DNA from: JACCZX01 sp963729165
GTDB lineage: Bacteria; Pseudomonadota; Gammaproteobacteria; Burkholderiales; Burkholderiaceae_F
Direction: 5' to 3'
NCBI GenBank assembly: GCA_963729165.1
Contig: CAVSMM010000007.1
Span: 328,989-392,988 of the forward strand
DNA: 64,000 bases
This document shows, piece after piece, positions 9,174-19,096 of the stretch (its first letter is position 1; each line of letters begins with the position of its first letter). Made by a program: the position numbers and the translations under genes. The notes beneath the pieces were generated by a model, which saw nothing but the letters and a program-made list of their open reading frames with translations, ran no database searches and was not told where the DNA came from.

Positions 9174-10385
9174 ATGTCCAGAATATTTGCCACGCCGGCC
9201 GACTTCGAGACGCGGGCGGTGCGCGCGGGCACCGAGCGGTCGCAGTTCAACGAGCACAGCGAAGCGCTGTTTCTCACGTCGAGCTTCGTGTTCGACAACG
9301 CAGCGCAGGCAGCCGCGCGCTTTTCGGGTGCCGAAGCCGGCAACGTCTACTCGCGCTTTACCAATCCGACGGTGACGATGTTCGAGCAGCGCCTGGCATC
9401 GCTGGAAGGCGCTGAAGATTGCCTCGCGACCGCCTCTGGAATGGCAGCGATCATGGCAACCTGCCTCGCAGCGTTGCGCGCCGGAGATCACGTGATCTGC
9501 GCCGCCAACGTTTTCGGCGCAACGATTCAGCTCTTCTCAAACGTGCTCTCGCGTTTTGGTATCACTGTCACATACGTCGATGCGACCGATATGGGCGCGT
9601 GGCGCGCGGCCGCGACGGCCAATACGCGGCTGCTCTATTGCGAAACGCCGTCGAATCCACTGATGGAGTTGGTCGATCTGACGCAGTTCGGAGAGTTTGG
9701 GCGATCGATTGGCGCGTTGTCGGTCGTGGACAACTGCTTTTGCACGCCTGCGTTGCAACGACCTCTCGAATTCGGCGTCGACGTCGTGATTCATTCTGCA
9801 ACCAAGTACCTTGACGGGCAGGGCCGCGTGCTTGGCGGTGCGGTGCTCGGACGAAAGGCGTTCATTCGCGACCAGTTGTTGCCGGTGCTGCGCAGCAGCG
9901 GGCCGAGCCTGTCGCCGTTTAACGCCTGGGTGCTACTGAAAGGGCTTGAAACGCTTGCGATACGCATGCGCGAGCAAAGCGCTTCAGCGCAGCAGCTGGC
10001 CGGGTGGCTTGAAGGTCGGCCCGAGGTCGAGCGCGTCTACTTTCCGGGTTTGCAGTCGCACCCACAGGCGGTGTTGGCCCGTCGGCAACAATCGCAAGCG
10101 GGCGCTGTGGTGGCGTTTGAAGTCAAGAGTGAGTCCTCGGACGCGCAACAGCGAAGGCAACAGGCGTGGCGCGTGATCGATTCGGTACGCACGATGTCGA
10201 TCACTGCGAATCTCGGCGATACGCGGTCGACCATCACGCATCCGGCTACCACAACCCACGGCCGTATTGCCCCCGCCGATCGCGAGCGCGCCGGCATCAA
10301 CGAGGCATTGATCCGCATCGCTGTCGGCCTCGAGTCGGTTGGCGACTTGCAACGGGACCTTGAACAGGCGCTGAAACGCCCCTGA
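9174..10385 (+). CDS. metZ: O-succinylhomoserine sulfhydrylase
   Basis: MetZ makes homocysteine from O-succinylhomoserine and sulfide with PLP. The 403 residues match the Cys/Met-metabolism PLP family: YSRFTNPTVTMFEQRLASLEG, the active-site loop ATASGMAAI, SNPLMELVD, and the PLP lysine K211 in HSATKYLDGQ. The C-terminal block has SLGDTRS-like ANLGDTRSTITHPATTTHG and the GIN/LIRIAVGLE end. The start is immediately after the T-tract of the leader terminator. Regulation by SAM through the leader is likely. It probably forms its own transcription unit. Confidence 0.95.
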   Translation: MSRIFATPADFETRAVRAGTERSQFNEHSEALFLTSSFVFDNAAQAAARFSGAEAGNVYSRFTNPTVTMFEQRLASLEGAEDCLATASGMAAIMATCLAALRAGDHVICAANVFGATIQLFSNVLSRFGITVTYVDATDMGAWRAAATANTRLLYCETPSNPLMELVDLTQFGEFGRSIGALSVVDNCFCTPALQRPLEFGVDVVIHSATKYLDGQGRVLGGAVLGRKAFIRDQLLPVLRSSGPSLSPFNAWVLLKGLETLAIRMREQSASAQQLAGWLEGRPEVERVYFPGLQSHPQAVLARRQQSQAGAVVAFEVKSESSDAQQRRQQAWRVIDSVRTMSITANLGDTRSTITHPATTTHGRIAPADRERAGINEALIRIAVGLESVGDLQRDLEQALKRP

Positions 10386-10432
10386 TACCCCGGGGCCAAG
10401 GGCGGGGCGGATTGACCCTTCGAGCCGGGCGC

Positions 10433-10465
10433 CGTACAATTCCTGACCAATTTAATCGGGAATTT
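10433..10465 (+). promoter_or_regulatory. IscR-type operator / isc promoter region
   Basis: Between metZ and iscR, TTCCTGACCAATTTAATCGG followed by GAATTTT resembles the type 1 IscR box, a [2Fe-2S]-IscR operator of the pattern CTTGACC-N-TCGGG. It sits about 60 bases before the iscR start, where autorepression is known in other proteobacteria. TACAAT at 10435-10440 may be part of a promoter. The box is proposed from memory of the motif only. Confidence 0.55.
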
Positions 10466-10516
10466 TAGGCCCTCGGGCGAGTCGAAGTATCGGGGTCGAA
10501 ATTACTGAATCAAATC

Positions 10517-11020
10517 ATGAGACTTACCACCAAAGGCCGGTTTGCCGTCACAGCGATGATCGATGTCGCAATGCGCCAGCACGAGGGTCCGGTGACGTTG
10601 GCCGGCATCAGCGAGCGGCAACGAATCTCGCTTTCGTACCTGGAGCAATTGTTCGGCAAGTTACGTCGGCGGCGGCTCGTCTCCAGCACCCGCGGGCCGG
10701 GCGGCGGCTATCAGCTCGAGCGGCCGATGGGCCAGACGACCGTCTCGGACATCATTTTTGCGGTCGACGAGCCGCTGGACGCGACACAGTGCGGCGGCAA
10801 GGAAAACTGCCACGATGATCAGCGTTGCATGACACACGATCTGTGGGCGAACTTGAACACACGGATGCTCGACTATCTGGACTCGGTTACGTTGGCCGAC
10901 CTCGTCGCGCAGCAGAATCAGAAAGCAAGGGCCAACACATCGGTCGCAGTGCTGCACGACAGCCGTCTGCAGTCGCGCGCGAACAAACCGCAGGTTGCCA
11001 ACGAGCAGGCACAAGGGTAA
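10517..11020 (+). CDS. iscR: Fe-S cluster sensing regulator IscR (Rrf2 family)
   Basis: IscR represses the isc operon when it holds a [2Fe-2S] cluster. The 167-residue protein starts RLTTKGRFAVTAMIDVA and has the winged-helix with ISLSYLEQLFGKLRR and the STRGPGGGYQLER wing. The three cluster cysteines and the histidine lie in ATQCGGKENCHDDQRCMTHDLW. The C-terminal tail after residue ~135 is variable and polar, as is usual. It is the first gene of the isc operon, four bases before iscS. Confidence 0.97.
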   Translation: MRLTTKGRFAVTAMIDVAMRQHEGPVTLAGISERQRISLSYLEQLFGKLRRRRLVSSTRGPGGGYQLERPMGQTTVSDIIFAVDEPLDATQCGGKENCHDDQRCMTHDLWANLNTRMLDYLDSVTLADLVAQQNQKARANTSVAVLHDSRLQSRANKPQVANEQAQG

Positions 11021-11024
11021 GGGA

Positions 11025-12233
11025 ATGCAGCTACCGATCTACCTCGATTATTCGGCAACGACGCCGGTCGATCCGCGCGTGGTCGACGCGATGATTCCCT
11101 GGTTGCGCGAGAACTTCGGCAACCCCGCGTCACGCAGCCATTCGTTTGGCTGGACGGCGGAGAAGGCGGTCGATCACGCACGTGAGCAGGTGGCGGCGTT
11201 GGTCAATTGCGATCCGCGCGAGTTGATCTGGACGTCGGGCGCGACTGAGTCGATCAATCTGGCGCTGAAGGGCGTTGCGCGCTTCCACAAGGACAAGGGC
11301 AAGCACCTGGTGACGGTGAAAACCGAGCACAAGGCGACACTCGACACGATGCGCGAGCTCGAGCGCGACGGCTTCGAGGTGACGTACCTGGATGTCGAGG
11401 AAAACGGCCTGGTCGACTTCGCCAAACTCGAAGCAGCGTTGAGGCCAGATACGATCTTGGTGTCGGTGATGTACGTCAACAATGAGATCGGCGTCATTCA
11501 GGACATCGCGGCGATCGGCGAGCTCACACGTTCACGCGGCATCGTGTTTCACGTCGACGCGGCGCAGGCGACCGGCAAGATCGTTGTCGACCTCGCACAG
11601 CTGAAGGTGGATCTGATGTCGTTCTCGGCGCATAAGACGTACGGGCCGAAGGGTGTGGGTGCGCTGTTTGTCCGGCGCAAGCCGCGCGTGCGGCTGGAAG
11701 CGCAGATGCACGGCGGCGGACATGAGCGCGGATTGCGTTCGGGCACGCTGCCGACGCATCAGATCGTCGGCATGGGCGAGGCGTTTCGCCTGGCGCGCGA
11801 AGAGATGTCGACCGACAACGAACGCATCCGCATGTTGCGCGATCGTTTGTGGGCGGGCATTTCGCAGACCGAGCAGGTGTTTTTAAACGGCGACTGGGAG
11901 CGGCGCGTGCCGCACAATCTGAATGCGAGCTTCAACTTCGTCGAAGGCGAAAGCATGATCATGGCGATGAAGGACGTCGCCGTTTCTTCGGGTTCGGCCT
12001 GTACTTCGGCCAGTTTGGAACCATCTTATGTATTGCGAGCGCTTGGGCGCAGCGATGAACTCGCGCATAGCTCGATACGTTTTACCGTCGGTCGCTTCAC
12101 GACGCCGGAGGAGATCGATTTCACGATCGACCTGGTGACGCGGCAGGTGGCGCGGCTGCGCGAGATGTCTCCGCTGTGGGAGATGTATAAGGATGGAATC
12201 GATTTGAGTACGGTCCAATGGGCTGCACATTGA
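11025..12233 (+). CDS. iscS: Cysteine desulfurase IscS
   Basis: IscS removes sulfur from cysteine with PLP and gives it to IscU and to tRNA thiolation enzymes. The 402 residues start QLPIYLDYSATTPVD. K204 in SFSAHKTYGPKG is the PLP lysine. C326 in SSGSACTSASLEPSYVLRALG carries the persulfide. The start at 11025 is used because the family starts just before PIYLDY; the frame opens 30 bases earlier inside iscR. The GTAAGGGA sequence before the ATG is a weak ribosome site. Confidence 0.98.
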   Translation: MQLPIYLDYSATTPVDPRVVDAMIPWLRENFGNPASRSHSFGWTAEKAVDHAREQVAALVNCDPRELIWTSGATESINLALKGVARFHKDKGKHLVTVKTEHKATLDTMRELERDGFEVTYLDVEENGLVDFAKLEAALRPDTILVSVMYVNNEIGVIQDIAAIGELTRSRGIVFHVDAAQATGKIVVDLAQLKVDLMSFSAHKTYGPKGVGALFVRRKPRVRLEAQMHGGGHERGLRSGTLPTHQIVGMGEAFRLAREEMSTDNERIRMLRDRLWAGISQTEQVFLNGDWERRVPHNLNASFNFVEGESMIMAMKDVAVSSGSACTSASLEPSYVLRALGRSDELAHSSIRFTVGRFTTPEEIDFTIDLVTRQVARLREMSPLWEMYKDGIDLSTVQWAAH

Positions 12234-12243
12234 GGTAAGCAAA

Positions 12244-12657
12244 ATGGCATACAGCACGAAAGTTATCGATCATTACGAGAATCCTCGAAACGTCGGGTCG
12301 TTCGACAAGAGCGACGATCAGGTCGGTACCGGGATGGTTGGCGCGCCGGCGTGTGGCGACGTGATGAAGCTGCAGATTCGGGTCAACGAACAGGGTGTCA
12401 TCGAAGACGCGCGGTTCAAGACGTACGGCTGCGGCTCGGCGATTGCGTCGTCCTCGCTGGTGACCGAATGGGTCAAGGGCAAGACACTCGATCAGGCGGG
12501 CACGATTCGGAACACGCAGATTGCCGAAGAGCTGGCATTGCCTCCGGTCAAGATTCACTGTTCGATCCTGGCCGAAGATGCGATCAAGGCCGCCATTGAC
12601 GATTACCGTGCCAAGCACGGCGTAGTAGAGCAAGTGCGAGCGAAGCAGGCGGCATGA
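12244..12657 (+). CDS. iscU: Fe-S cluster scaffold IscU
   Basis: IscU is the scaffold on which [2Fe-2S] clusters are built from IscS sulfur. The three cluster cysteines C37, C63 and C106 and the stabilising D39 (GAPACGD) are present. The HscA recognition motif LPPVK lies at residues ~99-103, just before H105/C106. At 137 residues the protein has a slightly longer C-terminal tail than the E. coli protein. The stop region overlaps iscA by four bases. Confidence 0.98.
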   Translation: MAYSTKVIDHYENPRNVGSFDKSDDQVGTGMVGAPACGDVMKLQIRVNEQGVIEDARFKTYGCGSAIASSSLVTEWVKGKTLDQAGTIRNTQIAEELALPPVKIHCSILAEDAIKAAIDDYRAKHGVVEQVRAKQAA

Positions 12658-12992
12658 GCGAAGCAGCTATCGGCGTGACGATGACCGAGCGCGCGGCGCA
12701 GCACGTCGCGGGTTATCTCGCAAAGCGCGGCCGTGGCATCGGTTTGCGCTTGGGCGTGCGCACGACCGGGTGCTCGGGTATGGCGTACAAACTTGAATAC
12801 GCTGACGCTGCACAGCCCGAGGATCGGCAGTTCGAAAGTCATGGCGTGAAAATCTTCGTCGACCCGAAGAGCCTGGCGTACATCGACGGCACCGAACTCG
12901 ATTTCGCGCGCGAAGGTCTGAACGAGGGGTTCAAATTCAACAACCCGAGGGAAAAAAATCGTTGCGGTTGCGGCGAATCCTTCAACATCTGA
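12654..12992 (+). CDS. iscA: A-type Fe-S carrier IscA
   Basis: IscA carries iron or assembled clusters from IscU to apo-proteins. The 112-residue sequence has GLRLGVRTTGCSGMAYKLEY with the first Cys (residue ~41) and the C-terminal CGCGESFNI with the other two. The ATG overlaps the iscU stop (ATGA). The length and the motif spacing are typical. Confidence 0.97.
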   Translation: MSEAAIGVTMTERAAQHVAGYLAKRGRGIGLRLGVRTTGCSGMAYKLEYADAAQPEDRQFESHGVKIFVDPKSLAYIDGTELDFAREGLNEGFKFNNPREKNRCGCGESFNI

Positions 12993-13026
12993 AATCTGAA
13001 CGCGCAATAGGCGCGTTCCGGCGCGC

Positions 13027-13569
13027 ATGTTCCTTCCTCCGGATCACTTCCAACTTTTCGATTTGCCGCCGCGCTTCGCGCTCGACAATGCCGCGCTGGA
13101 TAGCGCCTATCGAAGCGTGCAAGGACAGGTGCATCCCGACCGCTTTGCCGCCGGTACCGCGGCAGAGAACCGAGTCGCGATGCAATGGGCAACGCAGGCA
13201 AACGAGGCTTACCGGACATTGAAGTCACCATTGAAGCGTGCTGCATACCTGTGCGAGCGCGCCGGCAAGCCGATCGACGCCGAATCGAACACGGCGATGC
13301 CGACCGAGTTTCTGATGCAGCAATTGCAGTGGCGCGAAGCGCTCGACGATGCGAGTTCGCGGCACGACGATGCCTCGCTGCAAATGCTCGACAAGAGCAT
13401 GGCGTCGGAACGTGATCGACTACTCGGCGAGATAGGGCGCGCACTCGACGTTGATTCGGATCCTGCACGCGCCGCGTCGCTCGTGCGGCAGCTGATGTTC
13501 GTCGAGAAGTTTGGTACCGAGATTGCATCGGCAGTAGAAGCTCTGCGCAGCAGTCGTGCGTCGGCCTGA
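13027..13569 (+). CDS. hscB: Fe-S co-chaperone HscB
   Basis: HscB is the J-domain partner of HscA and delivers IscU to it. The N-terminal J domain has the HPD motif in QVHPDRF (residues ~37-42). The C-terminal three-helix domain with FLMQQLQWREAL binds IscU. It has 180 residues. The start overlaps nothing upstream (34-base gap from iscA), and the stop touches the hscA start (TGATGG). Confidence 0.96.
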   Translation: MFLPPDHFQLFDLPPRFALDNAALDSAYRSVQGQVHPDRFAAGTAAENRVAMQWATQANEAYRTLKSPLKRAAYLCERAGKPIDAESNTAMPTEFLMQQLQWREALDDASSRHDDASLQMLDKSMASERDRLLGEIGRALDVDSDPARAASLVRQLMFVEKFGTEIASAVEALRSSRASA

Positions 13570-15456
13570 TGGCACTGTTGCAGATCGCTGAGCCGGGACA
13601 ATCGACCGACCCGCATCATCATCGGCTGGCGGTCGGAATCGATCTCGGCACCACCAACTCCCTCGTAGCGACAGTCCGTCACAGCATTCCTGTCGTGATC
13701 GACGATGCCGAAGGGCGCTCGCTGCTGCCGTCGATCGTCCAGTTTCAGGCGAACGGAACAACTGAGGTTGGCTACGCGGCGCAGAAGCAGCAAGCGGTTG
13801 ACGCACGCAACACCGTTGTCTCGGTGAAGCGCCTGATGGGCCGCGGCATGCACGATGTTGAACATATCGAAAACATGCCGTACGACTTCGTCGATGCGCC
13901 GGGCATGGTGCAGTTGCGAACCGTCGCGGGCGTGCGCAGTCCGGTCGAAGTGTCAGCCGAGATCTTGAAGAAGTTGCGCAAGCGCGCCGAGCAAGCACTG
14001 GGCGGCGATCTGATCGGCGCAGTAGTGACGGTGCCCGCTTACTTCGACGACGCGCAGCGGCAAGCGACGAAGGATGCTGCGCGGCTCGCCGGACTCAACG
14101 TCTTGCGTTTGTTGAGTGAACCGACTGCGGCGGCGGTCGCGTACGGGCTCGATCACGGCGGCGCAAGGTGTGTATGCCGTTTACGACCTCGGCGGCGGAA
14201 CGTTCGACATTTCGATTCTTCGGCTGACGAAGGGCGTGTTTGAAGTGCTCGCGACCGGCGGCGATTCGGCATTAGGTGGCGATGATTTTGATCAACGCGT
14301 TTTTTGCTGGCTGGTTGAGCACTCGAAGCTCTTGCCATTGTCCGCGCGGGACACACGCCTGTTGATGGTCAAGGCGCGAGAGGCGAAAGAGCGCATGTCG
14401 GCTGAGCCCGAGGTGCGCGTGAACGCGGTGCTGTCGACCGGCGAGGTCATCGACCAGACTTTGACGAGCCGCGAGTTCGTGCAAATGACGCAGCCGCTGG
14501 TCCAGAAGACACTGGCTGCGTGCCGCAATGCATTGCGCGATGCCAATCTCAAGACCAGCGAGATCGACGGCGTCGTGATGGTTGGCGGCGCTACGCGCAT
14601 GCCCCACGTGCGGCACGCGGTCGGCGAGTTCTTCGGCCAGGTGCCGTTGACGAATATCGATCCGGACAAAGTGGTCGCGCTGGGAGCGGCGATCCAGGCG
14701 AATCTGCTCGCCGGCAACCGGGCCGCCGGTGACGACTGGCTGCTGCTCGACGTGATCCCGCTGTCGCTCGGGCTGGAAACAATGGGCGGTCTGGTCGAAA
14801 AAATCATCGAGCGCAATTCGACGATTCCGGTCGCGCGCGCGCAGGAATTCACGACCTTCAAGGACGGGCAAACGGCGATTGCGATTCATGTCGTGCAGGG
14901 CGAGCGCGAGCTCGTCTCCGACTGCCGCTCGCTGGCGCGCTTCGAGTTGCGCGGAATACCGCCCATGCCGGCGGGTGCAGCGCGAGTCCGGGTCACGTTT
15001 CAGGTCGACGCCGATGGCTTGCTCGACGTCAATGCGCTCGAGATCGGTAGTGGAGTGCAGGCGTCGATCGTCGTCAAGCCGTCGTACGGGTTGGGCGACG
15101 ACGATATTGCACGCATGCTGCAGGAATCGTTCGGCTCTGCCGACGACGACATGCGCAAACGCGCTTTGCGTGAGCAACAGGTGGATGCCCAGCGCTTGAT
15201 CGAAGCGACCAATGCGGCGCTGGCGTCCGACGGTGACCTACTGGCCTCGGATGAGCGAGCGACGATAGATGAGTTGCTTGCCGCGTTGGGTGACCAGGCG
15301 CGCAGCGACGATCACATCGCGATCAAGCATTCAATCGACGCGCTGGCTCAGGCGACCGACGACTTTGCCGCGCGCCGCATGGATCGATCGATTCGCGCCG
15401 CGCTCGCGGGCCGGCGCATCGACGATCTCGCAAGCGCCGGCCGTCACGCCGAATAG
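13569..15456 (+). CDS. hscA: Fe-S chaperone HscA (Hsp70), one frameshift
   Basis: HscA is the specialised Hsp70 that releases clusters from IscU. The ATPase N-terminus GIDLGTTNSLVA is in the first frame and runs through RLLSEPTAAAVAYGLDHG. The phosphate-2 motif VYDLGGGTFDISI and the rest of the ATPase and substrate-binding domains (GNSTIPVARAQEF-like region, IPLSLGLETMGG) continue in a second frame. One base in the GGCGGCGCAAGG run near 14160 restores a continuous ~628-residue protein. Nothing is missing, so I infer a sequence error. Confidence 0.92.
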
Positions 15457-15457
15457 C

Positions 15458-15811
15458 ATGCCCAGAATCACCGTCTTGCCGCACGCAGAGATCTGCCCGC
15501 AGGGCGCGGAGTTTGAAAGCGAGCCCGGCGTGTCGGTCGCCGACGCGCTGCTCGATCATCACGTCGACATCGAGCACGCGTGTGGCAAGGTCGCAGCGTG
15601 CACGACGTGCCACTGCATCATTCGAAAGGGCTTCAGCTCGCTGCCCCAGGCCGACGACAACGAGGAAGATCTGCTGGACCGCGCCTGGGGGCTGACCTCG
15701 GTGTCTCGTTTATCGTGTCAGGCGATCGTGCAGAACGAAGACCTGACGATCGAGATTCCGAAGTACAGCATCAATCACGCCAAAGAGATCGAACAGAAAG
15801 AGTCATCATGA
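15458..15811 (+). CDS. fdx: [2Fe-2S] ferredoxin of the isc operon
   Basis: Fdx supplies electrons for cluster assembly on IscU. The 117-residue protein starts at the ATG one base after the hscA stop. Cluster ligands are in EHACGKVAACTTCHC (the adrenodoxin-type C-x5-C-x2-C spacing) with the fourth Cys in SRLSCQ. The stop overlaps the iscX start. Confidence 0.96.
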   Translation: MPRITVLPHAEICPQGAEFESEPGVSVADALLDHHVDIEHACGKVAACTTCHCIIRKGFSSLPQADDNEEDLLDRAWGLTSVSRLSCQAIVQNEDLTIEIPKYSINHAKEIEQKESS

Positions 15812-16002
15812 AATGGATCGACAGTGAAGAGATCGCGATAGCTCTTTTCGAAAAGTTTCCGGACGTCGATCCGCGCACGGTCAGGTTTACCGATTTGCGG
15901 CGCTGGGTGTGCGAGCTCGAGAATTTTTCGGACGATCCGAATCGCTCGGGAGAAAAAATTCTGGAAGCGATTCAGATGGCGTGGATCGACGAGGCTTCCT
16001 AA
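15808..16002 (+). CDS. iscX: Fe-S assembly protein IscX
   Basis: IscX is a small acidic protein that modulates IscS activity and binds iron. The 64 residues (KWIDSEEIAIALFEKFPDVD...RFTDLRRWV...LEAIQMAWIDE) match the family over its whole length. It is the last gene of the isc operon. Its stop codon overlaps the convergent stop of the Nudix gene by two bases (16000-16001). Confidence 0.96.
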   Translation: MKWIDSEEIAIALFEKFPDVDPRTVRFTDLRRWVCELENFSDDPNRSGEKILEAIQMAWIDEAS

Positions 16003-16822
16003 CCTGCCCTGAACAGTCCGGCCGGAGTTCTGACGTCCCTGCGCCTCGCAACGCTCTCGAGCGTGACAAGCGCGGATTCGAGCGTGAACTCGTCGTGCTC
16101 GATCGCAATGATGACGTCTTCGACATTGCGGGCTCGATTGCATCGACTTCCCCATCGTGATTGTGTGGCTGCAGGTCGGCCGGCAGCGAGGTGTCGAACG
16201 TGTGAATGATTTCCGATTGCAACCCCTCGGGCACGGGACGCCGCACATGAAATGAGCGACCTCGTTCGACACGAACCCGATTGAGCTGCAATCCGGCTTC
16301 TTCCCACGCTTCCCGCGCAAGCGCCTGCTCAAGCGTCTCGTCGGCGGGGACCATGCCTCCGACCAGGTTGTCCCATAGCCCCGGATCGATCTGCTTGTGC
16401 GCCGCTCGCCTGGCCACAAGTAACGTGTCTGGAGCAACGTACGCATTCAAATGCACTGCCTCGGTCGCAATGCCAAGCGCGCGACACGCAGCGCGTTCTA
16501 TGACCGCGAGCGGCGGACTTCCAATCGATAACACTTCGTCGCGCCAGCCAGTGATCATGCCGGCGTCTCGCAGCTGTTCGGCCGCGTTAGCCAATAACTT
16601 CGAGCGCGCGACGAAATCGAGCGTGCCGTCGGCGAGAGTCAACCGCTCGCCGTTGAAGCTGAAGCCGTTGACTTGCTCGGCAAGGAATCGGGCAATGGCG
16701 GGCTGCACATCGCCGACGTGAGTACCGTCGATGATCAGTGCTATCAGACCTGCGGGAAGCGGTGGCTGCGCTCGCGCATGCAGTCGTTCGATCAGCCGCT
16801 GCAGCCTCTGCCGCTCCAACAC
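15999..16822 (-). CDS. Nudix hydrolase of the Tnr3/DUF4743 type, one frameshift
   Basis: The protein has an N-terminal DUF4743 domain (residues ~1-110) and a Nudix domain whose box is GGMVPADETLEQALAREAWEEAG. This architecture is known from the C-terminal half of thiamine pyrophosphokinase Tnr3 and from enzymes acting on thiamine diphosphate derivatives; the substrate here is unknown. The frame is lost at DAIE near 16135. The conserved NVEDVIIAIEHDEFTLESAL continues in the neighbouring frame to the stop at 15999. It directly follows lysS on the same strand with no gap, so the two are probably cotranscribed. Confidence 0.85.
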
Positions 16823-18328
16823 CTACGCTTCCGGTCTCATGTGCGGAAAGAGGATAACGTCGCGGATGTTCGCTGAGTCGGTCAGCATCATCACGACTCG
16901 ATCGATGCCGATGCCGCAACCCGCTGCGGGCGGCATGCCGTATTCGAGTGCGCGCACATAGTCGGCGTCGTAATACATCGCCTCTTCGTCGCCGGCGTCT
17001 TTGGCCTTCGCCTGTTCGTTGAATCGGGCGGCCTGGTCTTCGGGGTCGTTCAACTCGGAAAAGCCGTTCGCAATTTCCCGGCCGGCGATGAACAGCTCAA
17101 ACCGCTCGGTGATATCCGGGTGAGAATCGGATGCGCGCGCCAGAGGAGACACTTCGACCGGATAGTCGATGATGAACGTGGGCTGAATCAGCTTGTCTTC
17201 TGCCACCTCTTCGAACATCGCCAGCTGCAGCGCGCCCAGCCCCGCTTCCTCGGAGTGTGCGCTGCCCTTGGCACGCAGCTCGCGATGCAGGAAGCTGCGG
17301 TCCGCCAATTGCTCTTCCGAATACTGAGACGCGTGCAAGCGGATCGCCTGCACCGTCGTAAGGCGTGCAAACGGCGGCGTCAGCTCAATCGTCTGCCCCT
17401 GATACTCGATTCGTGCCGACTCCGTCGTCGCCAGCGCGACATGATTGATCAGCCGTTCGGTGAAATCCATCAGCCACTTGTAGTCCTGATACGCCGCATA
17501 GAATTCGAGCATCGTGAATTCGGGGTTATGCCGCGGCGACATGCCCTCGTTGCGAAAGTTGCGGTTGATCTCGAACACTCTCTCGTAGCCGCCGACGACC
17601 AGCCGCTTCAGGAAAAGCTCGGGCGCGATTCGCAGAAACATGTCGATATCAAGCGCGTTATGGTGCGTCACGAACGGCTTGGCCGCGGCGCCACCCGGAA
17701 TGATCTGCAGCATCGGCGTTTCGACCTCTAGAAAACCGTCGGCGACCATGAAATCGCGCATCGCGGTAATGGCTTTGCTGCGGGTGACGAACAACTTGCG
17801 CGTCTCGTCGCTCATGATCAGATCGACGTAGCGCTGGCGATAACGCAGCTCGCGATCTTCGAGCCCGTGAAATTTATCGGGAAGCGGCCGCAACGATTTG
17901 GCAAGCAGACGCAGCTCGGTGCAGCGGACACTCAATTCGCCTTTTAGCGTCTTGAACAGGACACCGCGTGCCGCGACGATGTCGCCGATATCCCAGCGCT
18001 TGAACTCGTCGTGTGCTTCTTTTCCGGCTTCATCGTCGGCGACGTAAAACTGAATGCGGCCGCTGCCGTCCTGCACGGTCGCAAAGCTCGCCTTGCCCAT
18101 CAGACGCTTCAGCATCATGCGGCCGGCGACGGCGACCTGGATGTCTTCCTGAGCGAGCGTGTCACGCTCGCGCGCGCCGTACTTGATATGCAGCTCGTCG
18201 GCGAGATGCGTGCGCTGGAAATCGTTCGGAAAGGCAGGTCCGCTCGCGCGTAATGCGGCGAGCTTGGCGCGCCGCTCGGCGATGATCTGGTTCTCGTCGA
18301 CTTGCGGTGGCTCTTTGGATTCGTTCAT
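16823..18328 (-). CDS. lysS: Lysyl-tRNA synthetase, class II
   Basis: LysS charges tRNA-Lys. The 501 residues include the N-terminal OB-fold anticodon-binding domain (VAVAGRMMLKRLMGKASFATVQDGSG) and the class II core: motif 1 with FLEVETPMLQ, motif 2 with FEINRNFRNEGMSPRHNPEFTMLEFY, and motif 3 with GCGIGIDRVVMMLT. It is intact and lies four bases after the SDR gene. The prfB-lysS pairing is widespread in Proteobacteria. Confidence 0.98.
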   Translation of the reverse strand: MNESKEPPQVDENQIIAERRAKLAALRASGPAFPNDFQRTHLADELHIKYGARERDTLAQEDIQVAVAGRMMLKRLMGKASFATVQDGSGRIQFYVADDEAGKEAHDEFKRWDIGDIVAARGVLFKTLKGELSVRCTELRLLAKSLRPLPDKFHGLEDRELRYRQRYVDLIMSDETRKLFVTRSKAITAMRDFMVADGFLEVETPMLQIIPGGAAAKPFVTHHNALDIDMFLRIAPELFLKRLVVGGYERVFEINRNFRNEGMSPRHNPEFTMLEFYAAYQDYKWLMDFTERLINHVALATTESARIEYQGQTIELTPPFARLTTVQAIRLHASQYSEEQLADRSFLHRELRAKGSAHSEEAGLGALQLAMFEEVAEDKLIQPTFIIDYPVEVSPLARASDSHPDITERFELFIAGREIANGFSELNDPEDQAARFNEQAKAKDAGDEEAMYYDADYVRALEYGMPPAAGCGIGIDRVVMMLTDSANIRDVILFPHMRPEA

Positions 18329-18331
18329 CGC

Positions 18332-19096
18332 TTAAGCGTCACGAACGTCGGCGACAGGAATCGCTCCGAATTCGCGTCGATCAAGATAAGCCAATACCTT
18401 TGCTGCGGCGTCATTAGCCGAGGTTAGTTGCCCCTGATCCTTCATCGCAGCAAAGCGCGGCTGATCCGGAAACGCGCGCGGATCGGATTCGCGTAATTCG
18501 GTCTGCATGTCGGTGTCGATGACGCCAGGTGCCAGCGAGACGACCATCGCACCGTTCTGCGAGAGTGCTTCGTCGAGCGCGACGACACGAGAAAAGTGAT
18601 CGAGGCCTGCCTTGACCGCACAATACGCCGCGGTGCCGGTCAGCGGCTTTTTGCCGGCACCGGACGAAATGTTGAGCACCTTGCGCGGAACACGCCACTC
18701 GTGCGTCGCGCGCAAAAACGCGCGCGTCAACAGCATCGGCGCCTCGAGTCCGACGCGCAGCACAGCGGCCAGCGCGGCGGCGTCGCTTTTGACAATTGGT
18801 CCGGGCTTGCCCGCAAGTGCCGCGTTATTGATCAAGGTCGCCGACGCAAATGAGTTTCGCTGACTCGTTAGCCACGCCTCCAACCGATCCGCGGCCGACA
18901 CTCCATCTGAGAGATCGATTGCCCACTGCTCGAGCGGTGCGCCGGTTTCTGCAGCTTTTGCGTCAAGCGCCTGATCCGGATGACGCGACATCGTAAGTAG
19001 CGCTGCACCGCGCTGCACGAGTTGCTCTGCGATCGCAGCGCCGAGCCCGCGCGAAGCACCGGTCAAGATCATCAAGGGGAGGGGAGGTTGCATCAA
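18332..19096 (-). CDS. Short-chain dehydrogenase/reductase
   Basis: This is a 254-residue classical SDR of the sepiapterin/benzil-reductase kind. Visible motifs are the NAD(P) loop TGASRGLGAAIAE, the NNA strand (LINNAALAG), the catalytic Ser in NISSGAG, and the YCAVKAG Tyr-Lys pair. The following SLAPGVIDTDMQ is the SDR PG motif. The substrate cannot be read from the sequence. It sits between prfB (ATGA overlap) and lysS and is probably cotranscribed with them. Confidence 0.85.
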   Translation of the reverse strand: MMQPPLPLMILTGASRGLGAAIAEQLVQRGAALLTMSRHPDQALDAKAAETGAPLEQWAIDLSDGVSAADRLEAWLTSQRNSFASATLINNAALAGKPGPIVKSDAAALAAVLRVGLEAPMLLTRAFLRATHEWRVPRKVLNISSGAGKKPLTGTAAYCAVKAGLDHFSRVVALDEALSQNGAMVVSLAPGVIDTDMQTELRESDPRAFPDQPRFAAMKDQGQLTSANDAAAKVLAYLDRREFGAIPVADVRDA

